Positions 51,807 to 60,529 of a stretch of 64,000 nucleotides of DNA are shown here, in pieces. Source of the stretch: Kitasatospora sp. NBC_00374 (GTDB lineage: Bacteria; Actinomycetota; Actinomycetes; Streptomycetales; Streptomycetaceae); NCBI RefSeq assembly GCF_041434935.1, contig NZ_CP107964.1, positions 4,943,001 to 5,007,000 on the forward strand, written 5' to 3'. The notes below the pieces were generated by a model that had not been told where the DNA came from, did not search any database, and saw only the letters and a program-made list of their open reading frames with translations. Each line of letters opens with the position of its first letter. Position 1 is the first letter of the stretch. A program made the translations under genes and the position numbers.

Positions 51807-53084
51807 AGCAAGTCGCCTGACGGGGGCGGGCCGGCCCACTCACTGTGGTGGTGGGAGCGGCGCCGCAGTGCGCTGCTGGACGTCGTGCTGGCCGTGCTGG
51901 CCGCACTGGAGTGCGCGTTCGGCGCGTACGGGGTGGTGCAGGACCGGTTCCACCAGGGGGTCGGGGTCGCGGTGGCGGCGGCCGTGCCGGGGGCGCTGGC
52001 GGGGGCGACCCTGGTGGTGCGGCGGCGCTGGCCGGCCGTGCCGGTGCTGGTGGCCCTGGTGTTCGTCCCCGGCCTGTTCGGGATCCTCCTGCTGGTGGTC
52101 TCGCTGTACACGCTGGCGGCCACCTGGGAGTGGCCGTCGCGGCGGCGGCGGGTGGTGGCGCTGTCCTCGCTGGCCCTGGTCGAGACCTTCGGCATGGTGC
52201 TGTTCGCGATCAACGCCCCGGAACAGGGCGATCCGGCCACACCACTGCCGCCGACCTGGGTGTTCGTCCTCATGGCCGCGCTGGTGGCGGTCGGGCTGAC
52301 CGTCCCGCCGGTGGTCACCGGCCTGTACGTGGGGGCCAGGCGCCGCCTGGTCGAGTCGCTCCAGGACCGGGCCCACGGTCTGGAGGCCGAGCTCGGCCTG
52401 CTCGCCGAGCAGGCCAGGGAGCGGGCCCGCCGGGCCCGGCTGGAGGAGCGGACCAGGATCGCCCGCGAGATGCACGACGTGGTCGCGCACCGGGTCAGCC
52501 TGATGGTGGTGCACGCCGCCGCCCTGGAGCGGACCATCCCGCGGGACCCGGGCCGGGCGCAGCAGAGCGCCCGGCTGATGGGCGAGGTGGGCCGGCAGGC
52601 GCTGGACGAGCTGCGCGAGATCCTCGGAGTGCTGCGGATGGCGGAGCCGGTCGAGCAGACCGAACGGCCGGACAGCCTGGCCGGGCTGCCCCGGCTGGTC
52701 GAGCAGTCCCGGGCGGCCGGGATGCTGGTGGACCTGGCGGTCAGCGGGGACGACTGCCCGTACACCGGGCAGGCCGAGCGGACGGCGTACCGGCTGGTGC
52801 AGGAGGGGCTGACCAACGCGCACAAGCACGCCGACGGCGCCCGGGTGAGCGTGCTGGTCAGCTATCTGCCCAACGGGGTGCGGGTCACGGTGGTGAACGC
52901 CCCGGCCGACGGCGGGCGCGAGCAGGTCGCGCTGCCCAGCGGCGGCAACGGACTGGTCGGCATGCGGGAGCGGGTGGTGGCGCTGGGCGGCAGCTTCAGC
53001 GCGGGCCCGGCCGAGGACGGCGGCTTCCGGGTCGAGGCGCTGCTGCCGTCACGCCTGGCCGTCCGCTCGGACCGGCTCGCCTGA
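51804..53084 (+). CDS. NarL-type sensor histidine kinase (HisKA_3), orphan
   Basis: 426 residues. Four or five N-terminal TM segments (to ~175), a coiled linker, the HisKA_3 phospho-acceptor REMHDVVAHRVSLMVVHA, then HATPase_c (EGLTNAHKHADGA as N-box; GNGLVGMRERV). No response regulator is adjacent, unusual for this class. Its last 36 bases overlap the end of the convergent acyltransferase gene. The two unpaired LuxR regulators in the window are the nearest candidates, but both are atypical. Confidence 0.92.
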   Translation: MSKSPDGGGPAHSLWWWERRRSALLDVVLAVLAALECAFGAYGVVQDRFHQGVGVAVAAAVPGALAGATLVVRRRWPAVPVLVALVFVPGLFGILLLVVSLYTLAATWEWPSRRRRVVALSSLALVETFGMVLFAINAPEQGDPATPLPPTWVFVLMAALVAVGLTVPPVVTGLYVGARRRLVESLQDRAHGLEAELGLLAEQARERARRARLEERTRIAREMHDVVAHRVSLMVVHAAALERTIPRDPGRAQQSARLMGEVGRQALDELREILGVLRMAEPVEQTERPDSLAGLPRLVEQSRAAGMLVDLAVSGDDCPYTGQAERTAYRLVQEGLTNAHKHADGARVSVLVSYLPNGVRVTVVNAPADGGREQVALPSGGNGLVGMRERVVALGGSFSAGPAEDGGFRVEALLPSRLAVRSDRLA

Positions 53085-54137
53085 CCGCGGCCCCAGCAGC
53101 CAGTCCAGCCGCGGCTGGACCAGCGGCCCGAAGAAGCGGACCGCCGCCGGGGTGGCGAGCAGGACGGCGAGGGTCAGGGCACAGGCGCCGAGCAGCGGCA
53201 GCGCGGTGTACCAGTGGTGCAGCCTGCGGGCGTGGTAGATCCCGGAGGCCTGGACGAGCTTCAGCGGCAGCCCGTGCAGCAGGTAGACGTAGAGGGAGGC
53301 TCCGCCCAGCGCCGTCCACCGGGTGCGGTGGTCGGGCAGCAGGGCCAGGAACGCCGCGCCGGCCACCAGGGACAGGCCGGCCAGGGCGAACCGGACGGCC
53401 ACCCAGACCGGGTAGCCGACGTGCAGCTCGGCGGCGCTCTCGGTGTACTCCACCCAGCCCGGGTTCAGCAGTTTGGGCGAGGCCAGCCAGATCGCACCGA
53501 ACACCGACGCCAGGGCGAACGGCGCGCAGCGGCGGACGGCCGGACGGCGCAGCGTGGCGAGGTCGCCGGGCCGCAGCACCAGGCCGAGCACGAACCACGG
53601 CAGGAAGCCCAGGGTGCGGCCGAGCGCCAGTTCCTCGGGGAAGGCGGCCATCGCCCCCGACCCGGTCGCGACCAGCACGGCCACCGGCAGCGGGTGGCGC
53701 AGCGCCGTCCACAGCGGCACGCTGAGCCGCCAGACCAGCAGGGAGAGCAGGAACCAGGTCAGCCAGCGGGGCTCCAGCAGCCGGATCGGGGCGAGCCGCT
53801 TCTCCAGGGCCATCCCGACCAGGTTGTACAGGAGCTGGAAGACCAGGTAGGGGATGGCCAGTTGGGAGATCAGCCGGCCGCCGTCCACCGGCGGCCGGCC
53901 CGGTCTCGGGCGGGCGAAGTACCCGCACAGGGTGATGAACACCGGCATCGAGAAGGCCGCGATGGTGAGCACCGCGGCGGCGACCGTCCGGTCCACCTCC
54001 AGCAGCGGCATCCAGGTGTGCGCGCAGACCACCAGCGCGATCGCGGCGAACTTGGCGTTGTCGAAGAGCGGTTGGCGTTCCGGCAGGTGGGCGGGCGGTG
54101 ACGCCGTCGTGCGCGCGGCAGCCGTCTGGACGCTCAT
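53049..54137 (-). CDS. Acyltransferase family 3 (OafA-like) membrane protein
   Basis: 362 residues, ten-TM Acyl_transf_3 fold. LFDNAKFAAIALVVCAHTWMP carries the conserved His after TM1; FSMPVFITLCGYF, RWLTWFLLSLLVWRLSVPLW and the final LYVYLLHGLPLKL are typical. Members O-acylate extracytoplasmic sugars or lipids. ATG 54137 follows GGGAGGAA. Its closeness to the sugar cassette at 55.7-61.6 kb makes glycan acylation possible, but it is leftward and outside that operon. Confidence 0.9.
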   Translation of the reverse strand: MSVQTAAARTTASPPAHLPERQPLFDNAKFAAIALVVCAHTWMPLLEVDRTVAAAVLTIAAFSMPVFITLCGYFARPRPGRPPVDGGRLISQLAIPYLVFQLLYNLVGMALEKRLAPIRLLEPRWLTWFLLSLLVWRLSVPLWTALRHPLPVAVLVATGSGAMAAFPEELALGRTLGFLPWFVLGLVLRPGDLATLRRPAVRRCAPFALASVFGAIWLASPKLLNPGWVEYTESAAELHVGYPVWVAVRFALAGLSLVAGAAFLALLPDHRTRWTALGGASLYVYLLHGLPLKLVQASGIYHARRLHHWYTALPLLGACALTLAVLLATPAAVRFFGPLVQPRLDWLLGPRSGEPVRADGQA

Positions 54138-54250
54138 CGCGATTCCTCCCGGTGGTCCCCTCACAAGCTCCACATTCCGTGCGGCACAGTGTGGCGGCAA
54201 CGGAGGCCCGGTGGGAGGGGATTGGCCGGAGTCGGGACAACCGACGGCGG

Positions 54251-54760
54251 TCAGTCCGTCTCGGCCGCCGTCCGCAGGCGCTCCTGCGGCAGCCCGAGCA
54301 CCAGGGTGCTGACGGCCTGGTCGATGGAGTGGCCGAGGAACCACTCGCCCGCGTGGTCCAGGCTGAAGACCCGGCCGCCCTCGTCGATGGCGAGCAGCGC
54401 CTGGCCGAACGCCTCCTCGCCGAGCGGTGCGACCTTGCTGTCCAGCGCCCGACCGAGGTCGGCCAGCGTACGGGGCTGGTGCAGCCCGCAGCGCGGGTCC
54501 AGCAGGAACGGCGTCCTGGCCTGCGCGCGGCCGGCCCCGGACAGGTCGAAGGAGAGCCCGCCGAACTCGGCCCAGGCCTCCACGGCGGCGGGGAACACCG
54601 AGTGCCGGACGTCCGGTGGCGCGCCGTGGGCGGCCAGCTCGTCGGCCCACTGCTCGGCCTGGATGATCTCCCAGCGGCCGGGGTGCCAGCCGGCCTGTTT
54701 GAGGGCGGCGGCCACGTCGGCCGGGAAGCGGGGCTGGGTGCGGACCGCGGACGGGTTCAG
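54251..54760 (-). CDS. SUKH-3 domain immunity-type protein
   Basis: 169 residues from CTG 54760 (GGAG 7 nt upstream), which includes the family-typical RFPADVAAALKQAGWHPGR; GTG 54715 would cut into it. EFGGLSFDLSG, PLGEEAFGQALLAIDEGGRVF and the closing helix match SUKH-3, a branch of the SMI1/KNR4 superfamily used as immunity proteins against polymorphic toxins. It follows, by 40 nt and in the same direction, a YwqJ-type deaminase gene, the pairing expected for toxin then immunity. Confidence 0.83.
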   Translation of the reverse strand: MNPSAVRTQPRFPADVAAALKQAGWHPGRWEIIQAEQWADELAAHGAPPDVRHSVFPAAVEAWAEFGGLSFDLSGAGRAQARTPFLLDPRCGLHQPRTLADLGRALDSKVAPLGEEAFGQALLAIDEGGRVFSLDHAGEWFLGHSIDQAVSTLVLGLPQERLRTAAETD

Positions 54761-54800
54761 GGTGTGCTCCGGTGACTGGGGGGCAGGGGAGGGGCGTCGC

Positions 54801-55271
54801 TCAGCGGGCGGTGGGCCCGACCGCGACGCTCGTCACGTTCAGGTGGTCGAGCAGCGGGGTGCAGGAGCGGCAGGGCGGCGCGTGGGTGCCGTGCGCCGGA
54901 TCGCCCTCCTCGCGGATCCGCACGGTGGTCATCCGGGCGCCCTTGAGGGCCTTGCGCGCCTCCTGCAGGCTGAGCGGCTTGCGGGCCGCCCGCTTGGACC
55001 GGCCGGCGTCCACCCCCGCCAGGAACTGCGAGAGCAGCGCGGGCTCCGGGCAGTGGCCGAGGAAACGCTCCCGGTGCTCGACCGGCAGCTCCGCCAGGAA
55101 CTCGGCGACCAGCGGATGCAGCAGCGGCGCCCGGTCGGACTTGCCGCCGGCCAGCGTGTGGACCTCGCCGCCCTTGAGCGACAGCGCGGCGGCGACGGCC
55201 GGCAGCAGGCTGTCCCGCTGGTGGCGCAGCACGGGGGCCGGTGCGCCCGTTCGGGGCTCCGGATGGTCCAT
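54801..55271 (-). CDS. YwqJ-like nucleic acid deaminase-fold protein
   Basis: 156 residues. Deaminase zinc motifs C74-P-E76 (GHCPEPALLSQF) and P133-C134-R-S-C137, with the intervening pattern of the YwqJ group, which in other bacteria is a C-terminal toxin module. Here it stands alone, without secretion signals, trafficking domain or RHS repeats. ATG 55271 follows GAGGAG. With the next gene (SUKH-3) it forms a probable two-gene operon. It could be a toxin, or a domesticated deaminase. Confidence 0.82.
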   Translation of the reverse strand: MDHPEPRTGAPAPVLRHQRDSLLPAVAAALSLKGGEVHTLAGGKSDRAPLLHPLVAEFLAELPVEHRERFLGHCPEPALLSQFLAGVDAGRSKRAARKPLSLQEARKALKGARMTTVRIREEGDPAHGTHAPPCRSCTPLLDHLNVTSVAVGPTAR

Positions 55272-55667
55272 GGCTGCTCCTCGGCTGTGCTCGGCGCATC
55301 GGCAGTTCTCCGCTGCCGGGGGTCTGCTGACGGATGGTGACCACCGGTGCCGGCCGGGGCCGACACGAGGTGGTGGGACCAGACTGCCAAACGCCTCCGA
55401 CACCCGGCGCCCCGGGGTGGTGCGGCCGGTGCTCCGGTGCCGGTCGGCGGCGGTGTACGGAGCGTGCGCTCCAGGCTGCCGGGCCGGGCCGGGGCTGTGC
55501 CGGGTTTCCGGATTCGGACCCTTTTCGGCCGCGGTGCCCGGTACCGTTCCACTGCGAGGTCAGAGGGGTCGGGCCGTGGGGAGAGCGGCCTGTGCCCGGG
55601 CTTCGCCGGGCAGCAGAGGCAGCCGGGGCGAGGAGGCTTCCGGGGCCGGGGCAAGGGGGGTCTTGCG
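55272..55667 (+). other. 396-base gap, probable promoter region of the sugar cassette
   Basis: No gene is supported. TACCGT at 55542-55547 is the best -10 for the rightward cassette, giving a leader of about 110 nt. The leftward deaminase promoter must lie in the first ~100 bases. Open frames across this gap are compositional. Confidence 0.4.
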
Positions 55668-56834
55668 GTGGCGAGCGGGTCCAGGGACGTGGCGCACGAG
55701 GCGCCGGGTGAGCATGTGCCGACTCCGGGGGTGGCCGAGCCGCAGCCGGTCGAGCGGATCGGACTGGCGGTGGTCGGCGCCGGGTACTGGGGGCCGAACC
55801 TGGTCCGCAACGCGCAGCAGACGGCCGGGCTGCGGCTGCACTGGTTGTGCGACCTCGACGAGGAGCGCTCCCGGCGGGTGCTCGGCGAGTACAGCACGGT
55901 GCGGACCACCACCTCCTTCGACGAGGTGCTGGCCGACGAGCGGGTCCGGGCGGTGGCGATCGCCACCCCGGCCGCAGCGCACTACAAGCTGGTCAGGGCG
56001 GCCCTGGAGGCCGGCAAGCACGTCCTGGTGGAGAAGCCGATCACCACCACCGTCGCGGACGCGGCCGAGCTGGTGGAGCTCGCCGAGGAGCGCGGGCTGG
56101 TCCTGATGTGCGACCACACCTTCTGCTACACCCCGGTGGTCCGCCGGATCCGCGAGCTGGTGCACGGCGGCGAGATCGGCGACATCCAGTTCTTCGACTC
56201 GGTCCGGATCAACCTCGGGCTGGTCCAGCCCGACGTCGACGTGCTCTGGGACCTCGCCCCGCACGACCTGTCGATCCTCGACTTCGTGCTGCCGCCCGGC
56301 GTCGAACCGGTCGGGGTGAGCGCCCAGGGCGCGGACCCGATCGGGGCCGGCCGGGCCTGCGTGGCCTATCTGACGGTCCGGCTCAGCAACGGCGCGCTGG
56401 CGCACTGCCACGTCAACTGGCTCTCCCCGACCAAGGTCAGGACCACCCTGATCGGCGGCTCCCGCCGCACCCTGGTCTGGGACGACCTCAACCCGCAGGC
56501 GCGGCTGGCCGTCCACGACCGCGGTGTCGACCTCACCCCGCCGGACGAGCTGACCGACGCCATCCGGCACCGGGCCCTGATCTCGTACCGGGTGGGCGAC
56601 ATGGTCGCCCCCGCGCTGGTCGAGCAGGAGGCCCTGCGCAACGTGATGGGCGAGTTCGCCGCGTCCATCACCGAGGGCCGCGCCCCGCTCACCGACGGCC
56701 GCTCGGGCCTGCGGGTGCTGCAGCTGCTGCACGCCGCCTCGCGCAGCCTGGAGCTCGGCGGGGCCACCGTACCGGTCGGCGGCGCCGACGACACCGAACT
56801 GATCACCGCTCAGGAAAGGGCCGTCGCCCGATGA
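55668..56834 (+). CDS. Gfo/Idh/MocA-family NAD(P)-dependent sugar oxidoreductase
   Basis: 388 residues. After a ~30-residue disordered N-terminus comes a Rossmann domain (IGLAVVGAGYWGPNLVRN; VAIATPAAAH) with the catalytic Lys in GKHVLVEKPI, then the C-terminal alpha/beta domain (DHTFCYTPVVRRIRELV; WDLAPHDLSILDFVL, a probable catalytic His). Relatives oxidise C3 of UDP-HexNAc(A) ahead of a DegT aminotransferase (WbpB/WlbA type), which fits the two aminotransferases here. GTG 55668 follows a G-run. The stop overlaps the next gene by 4 nt. Confidence 0.9.
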   Translation: MASGSRDVAHEAPGEHVPTPGVAEPQPVERIGLAVVGAGYWGPNLVRNAQQTAGLRLHWLCDLDEERSRRVLGEYSTVRTTTSFDEVLADERVRAVAIATPAAAHYKLVRAALEAGKHVLVEKPITTTVADAAELVELAEERGLVLMCDHTFCYTPVVRRIRELVHGGEIGDIQFFDSVRINLGLVQPDVDVLWDLAPHDLSILDFVLPPGVEPVGVSAQGADPIGAGRACVAYLTVRLSNGALAHCHVNWLSPTKVRTTLIGGSRRTLVWDDLNPQARLAVHDRGVDLTPPDELTDAIRHRALISYRVGDMVAPALVEQEALRNVMGEFAASITEGRAPLTDGRSGLRVLQLLHAASRSLELGGATVPVGGADDTELITAQERAVAR

Positions 56835-57811
56835 ACGCTGTCGCCATTGAGGGCTCCCGCTGCCTGGTCACGGGCGGGGCCGGCACCATCGGCTCCACCG
56901 TCGTCGACCAGCTGATCCGGGGCGGGGCCCGCGAGGTGATCGTGCTGGACAACTTCGTCCGCGGCCGGACGGAGAACCTCGCCACCGCGCAGGCCGCCGC
57001 GGCGCCCGGCCAACTCCGGGTGGTGGACGGCGACATCCGGGACCGCGCACTGCTGCGCGACCTGCTCGGCGACGACACCGACCTGCTCTTCCACCTCGCC
57101 GCGATCCGGATCACCCAGTGCGCCGCCGAACCCCGGCTGGCCCTGGAGATCATGGTGGACGGCACCTTCGACGTGGTCGAGGCCGCCGCCGAGAAGGGCG
57201 TGAAGAAGGTCATCGCCTCCTCCACCGCCTCGGTCTACGGACTGGCCGACACCTTCCCGACCCCCGAGACCCAGCACCCGTACCACAACGACACCCTCTA
57301 CGGCGCCGCCAAGGTCTTCAACGAGGGCCTGCTGCGCAGCTTCCACGCCATGTCCGGGCTGGACTACGTCGCACTGCGCTACTTCAACGTGTACGGCCCG
57401 CGGATGGACGTGCACGGCCGCTACACCGAGGTCTTCATCCGCTGGATGGAGCGGATCGCCGGCGACCAGCCGCCGCTGATCTTCGGCGACGGCGCGCAGA
57501 CCATGGACTTCGTCCACACCGAGGACATCGCCCGGGCCAACCTGCTGGCGGCCGAGGCGGCGGTCACCGACCGGGTCTACAACATCGCCAGCTCCACCGA
57601 GGTCTCGCTGCGCGGCCTCGCCGACGCCCTGCTGGCCGCCATGGACCGCACCGACCTGGACGTCGAGCACGGTCCGGCCCGCGGTACCGCCGGCGGAGTG
57701 GTGCGGCGTCTGGCCGACATCTCCGCGGCCGAACGCGACCTGGGCTGGAAGCCCGAGCTGGGCCTGGACGAGGGCCTGCGCCAGCTGGTCGCCTGGTGGC
57801 GCGAGCAGTAA
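56831..57811 (+). CDS. NAD-dependent nucleotide-sugar epimerase/dehydratase (extended SDR)
   Basis: 326 residues. CLVTGGAGTIGSTVVDQLIRGG, HLAAIRITQCA, SSTASVYGLAD and Y-G-A-A-K (YxxxK), RYFNVYGPRMDVHGRYTEV, GDGAQTMDFVHTEDIARA. UDP-glucose/GlcNAc 4-epimerase-like; could act as 4-epimerase or 4,6-dehydratase. ATG 56831 overlaps the oxidoreductase stop by 4 nt. Confidence 0.9.
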   Translation: MNAVAIEGSRCLVTGGAGTIGSTVVDQLIRGGAREVIVLDNFVRGRTENLATAQAAAAPGQLRVVDGDIRDRALLRDLLGDDTDLLFHLAAIRITQCAAEPRLALEIMVDGTFDVVEAAAEKGVKKVIASSTASVYGLADTFPTPETQHPYHNDTLYGAAKVFNEGLLRSFHAMSGLDYVALRYFNVYGPRMDVHGRYTEVFIRWMERIAGDQPPLIFGDGAQTMDFVHTEDIARANLLAAEAAVTDRVYNIASSTEVSLRGLADALLAAMDRTDLDVEHGPARGTAGGVVRRLADISAAERDLGWKPELGLDEGLRQLVAWWREQ

Positions 57812-57850
57812 CCCCCCGTCTCTTCCCGTCACGTCCTTCGGAGCATCCCC

Positions 57851-59002
57851 GTGTCCGTCATTCCCGCGATGCCCACCATCCCCGTGATGCTGCCCTGGCT
57901 CGGCGAGGAGGAGGCCGAGGCCGCCGCGGCGGCCGTCCGTTCCGGCTGGGTGGCCCAGGGCCCCCGGGTCGCCGAGTTCGAGCGCGCCTTCGCCGACCAC
58001 CTCGGCGTCGAGCACGCCGTCGCGGTGTCCTCCTGCACCACCGCGCTGCACCTGGCCCTGATCGGCGCCGGGGTCGGGCCCGGCGACGAGGTGGTGGTGC
58101 CCTCGCTCTCCTTCATCGCCACCGCCAACGCCGTCACCTACGTCGGCGCGGTGCCGGTCTTCGCCGACGTCGACCCGGCCACCGGGAACCTGACGGCCGA
58201 CACGGTCGCCGCCGCGCTGACCGGGCGCACCAGGGGCGTGATCGCCGTCGACCAGGGCGGTGTCCCGGTCGACCTCGACGCGATCCGCGCCCTGGTCGAA
58301 CCGCGCGGCATCACCGTCGTCGAGGACGCCGCCTGCGGCGCCGGCTCCGTCTACCGCGGCCGGCCGGTCGGGTCCACCGCGCAGATCGCCGCCTACTCCT
58401 TCCACCCGCGCAAGCTGCTCACCACCGGCGAGGGCGGCATGGTCACCTGCCAGGACGGCGAACTCGCCGCCCGGCTGCGCCGGCTGCGCGAGCACGGGAT
58501 GAGCGTCTCGGCCGCCGACCGGCACGCGGCCGCCGGCGGCGGGGCGGGCGTGGTGGAGACGTACGACGAGATCGGCTTCAACCACCGGATGACCGACATC
58601 CAGGCCGCCGTCGGCCTGGTCCAGCTGCGCAAGCTGCCCGCCATGGTCGCGCGCAGGCGCGAACTGGCCGCCCGCTACCGGGAACTGCTCGGCCCGCTGG
58701 CCGAAGGCCTGGTCGCCGACCCGGCCCACGGCACCGGCAACTTCCAGGCCTGCTGGCTGCTGCTGCCCGACGGCGCCCCGGACCGCACCGTGGTGCTGAC
58801 CGCGCTGGCCGCCGCCGGAGTCTCGGCCCGCCGCGGCATCATGGCGGCGCACCTGGAGACGCCCTACAAGGGCACCGCCAGGCTGCCGCTGCCCGCCACC
58901 GAGCTGATCACCCGGCGCTCGCTGATCCTGCCCCTCTACCACTCCCTGACCGAGGCCCAGCAGGACCAGGTGGTCGCCGCGCTCCGCGAGGCCATCGGGT
59001 GA
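57851..59002 (+). CDS. DegT/DnrJ/EryC1/StrS aminotransferase 1
   Basis: 383 residues, PLP sugar aminotransferase. VSSCTTALHLALIGAGVGPGD, VVEDAACGAGSVYRG, and the internal aldimine Lys188 in FHPRKLLTTGEGG, then NHRMTDIQAAVGL. PLP is retained and the protein is full length, so it should aminate a keto-sugar (typically C4) using Glu or Gln. GTG 57851 follows GGAG; the stop overlaps the next start by 4 nt. Confidence 0.92.
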   Translation: MSVIPAMPTIPVMLPWLGEEEAEAAAAAVRSGWVAQGPRVAEFERAFADHLGVEHAVAVSSCTTALHLALIGAGVGPGDEVVVPSLSFIATANAVTYVGAVPVFADVDPATGNLTADTVAAALTGRTRGVIAVDQGGVPVDLDAIRALVEPRGITVVEDAACGAGSVYRGRPVGSTAQIAAYSFHPRKLLTTGEGGMVTCQDGELAARLRRLREHGMSVSAADRHAAAGGGAGVVETYDEIGFNHRMTDIQAAVGLVQLRKLPAMVARRRELAARYRELLGPLAEGLVADPAHGTGNFQACWLLLPDGAPDRTVVLTALAAAGVSARRGIMAAHLETPYKGTARLPLPATELITRRSLILPLYHSLTEAQQDQVVAALREAIG

Positions 59003-60519
59003 CGCTGCCGGCCGGGACGTCGATCAGACACCTCGGGCACGCCGGCTTCGTGGTCGAGCACGCCGGCCTGCGCATCCTGATCGACCCCTGGTTCCACCCG
59101 GCCTTCCTGGGCGCGTGGTTCCCGTACCCCGACAACCGGGAGCTGCTGCCCGAGACGGTCGCCGGGCGGTACGACTACCTCTACATCTCGCACACCCACG
59201 AGGACCACTTCGACGAGCGGCTGCTCGCCCAGCTGTCCCGGGAGACCACCGTCCTGGTGCCGCGCTTCCGGACCGGCGAGCCTGGCCGGCGCCTGGCCGC
59301 GCTCGGCTTCGGCGAGCAGGTCCGGCTCGGCCACCGCGAGCAATACCGGCTCGGGCCGGACTGCACCGCCACCATGCTGCTCGACACCAGCCACAAGGAG
59401 GACAGCGGACTGCTGCTGGACCTCGGCGGCCACCGCTTCCTCGACCTCAACGACTGCAACACCCCGATGTCCGAACTCCCCGGCGACATCGACCTGCTGG
59501 CCGCCCAGTACTCCGGCGCCATGTGGTACCCGAACGCCTACGACTACCCGCCCCGGGCGATGGCCGCCAAGACCGCCGCCGTCCGCGCCGACCTGCTGGA
59601 CACCCTGGTCCGCAAGGTCCGGCTGACCGGGGCGAGGGCCTACCTGCCGTCGGCCGGACCGGCCTGCTTCCTGGACCCGGAGCTGGCCCGCTTCAACGAC
59701 CGCGAGCGGACCATCTTCCCGCACTGGGAGGACGTCGCCGAGCGGTTCGCCGAGGCCTGCCCGACGACCGAGGTGATCCGCACCGCCCCGGGCGACCGCA
59801 TCGACGCCCCCGCCCCGCCCGGCCGCTGGCACAGCGACCCCGAGGGCTACCTCGCCGACTACCGCGAGCGCCGCCGGACCGAGTGGGAGGCCTACCACCG
59901 CGAGCCGGTCGAACCGGTCACCGCCGCCGAGGTCGAGGCCCACTTCGAGCGGCTGCAGCGGCTCAACCGCCCACTGCTCGCCGACTACCGGGCCGGTCTG
60001 CGGCTGGAGGCCGAGGGCACGGCCTGGGGGCTGGCGCTGGGCCGACTCGCCGAACACGTCGAGCTGGAGGACGAGCCGGTCGACCCCTCGTACGTGATCA
60101 GGGTGCCCGCCCGCGCCCTGCGGGCCGTCCTGGACGGCCGGACCGGCTGGGAGGAGGCGCTGCTGTCCATGCGGCTCAGCCTGCACCGCGACCCGGACGT
60201 CTTCGACCTCACCCTGCTCAGCCTGCTCCGGTACGGCCACCGGCCCGCCCAGACCAGGCAGCTGGTACGCGAACGCACCAGGACCGAGACCATCGAACGT
60301 GACGGCCTGCGGCTCCAGCGCTACTGCCCGCACGCCGGCGAGGACCTGAGCCACGCCGTGATCGCCGACGGGCTGGTCGAGTGCCCGCGCCACCACTGGA
60401 AGTGGGACGCGGCCACCGGTGCCTGCCTCGCCGGCGGTGCGCTCCCGCTGCTCGTCGAGCCGGCGGAGCCGCCCAAGGACGCCCATCCACCCCGGCCCGA
60501 GGGCCGGACAACCAGCTGA
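58999..60519 (+). CDS. Metallo-beta-lactamase-fold protein fused to a C-terminal Rieske [2Fe-2S] domain
   Basis: 506 residues. Residues 1-250 are a UlaG-like metallo-hydrolase fold: IRHLGHAGFVVEHAGLRILI, DPWFHP, H65-T-H67-E-D69-H70, DTSHKEDSG, LNDCN. A helical middle region (~250-430) follows. The C-terminus is a Rieske domain: C443-P-H445, 16 residues, C462-P-R-H465-H-W-K-W. Rieske and MBL-like domains are also joined in CMP-Neu5Ac hydroxylase (CMAH), but in the opposite order. The cassette context suggests an iron oxygenase/hydroxylase acting on a nucleotide sugar; a hydrolase with an electron-transfer module is the alternative. GTG 58999 overlaps the aminotransferase stop, and the next gene begins 10 nt after. 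Confidence 0.85.
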   Translation: MTLPAGTSIRHLGHAGFVVEHAGLRILIDPWFHPAFLGAWFPYPDNRELLPETVAGRYDYLYISHTHEDHFDERLLAQLSRETTVLVPRFRTGEPGRRLAALGFGEQVRLGHREQYRLGPDCTATMLLDTSHKEDSGLLLDLGGHRFLDLNDCNTPMSELPGDIDLLAAQYSGAMWYPNAYDYPPRAMAAKTAAVRADLLDTLVRKVRLTGARAYLPSAGPACFLDPELARFNDRERTIFPHWEDVAERFAEACPTTEVIRTAPGDRIDAPAPPGRWHSDPEGYLADYRERRRTEWEAYHREPVEPVTAAEVEAHFERLQRLNRPLLADYRAGLRLEAEGTAWGLALGRLAEHVELEDEPVDPSYVIRVPARALRAVLDGRTGWEEALLSMRLSLHRDPDVFDLTLLSLLRYGHRPAQTRQLVRERTRTETIERDGLRLQRYCPHAGEDLSHAVIADGLVECPRHHWKWDAATGACLAGGALPLLVEPAEPPKDAHPPRPEGRTTS

Positions 60520-60529
60520 GGAGCCCCGG

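Noticed and set aside
58999..60519. Naming the MBL-Rieske gene as CMP-sialic acid hydroxylase
   Set aside because: The domain order is reversed and there are no sialic acid synthesis genes nearby (no synthase or CMP-sialate synthetase).
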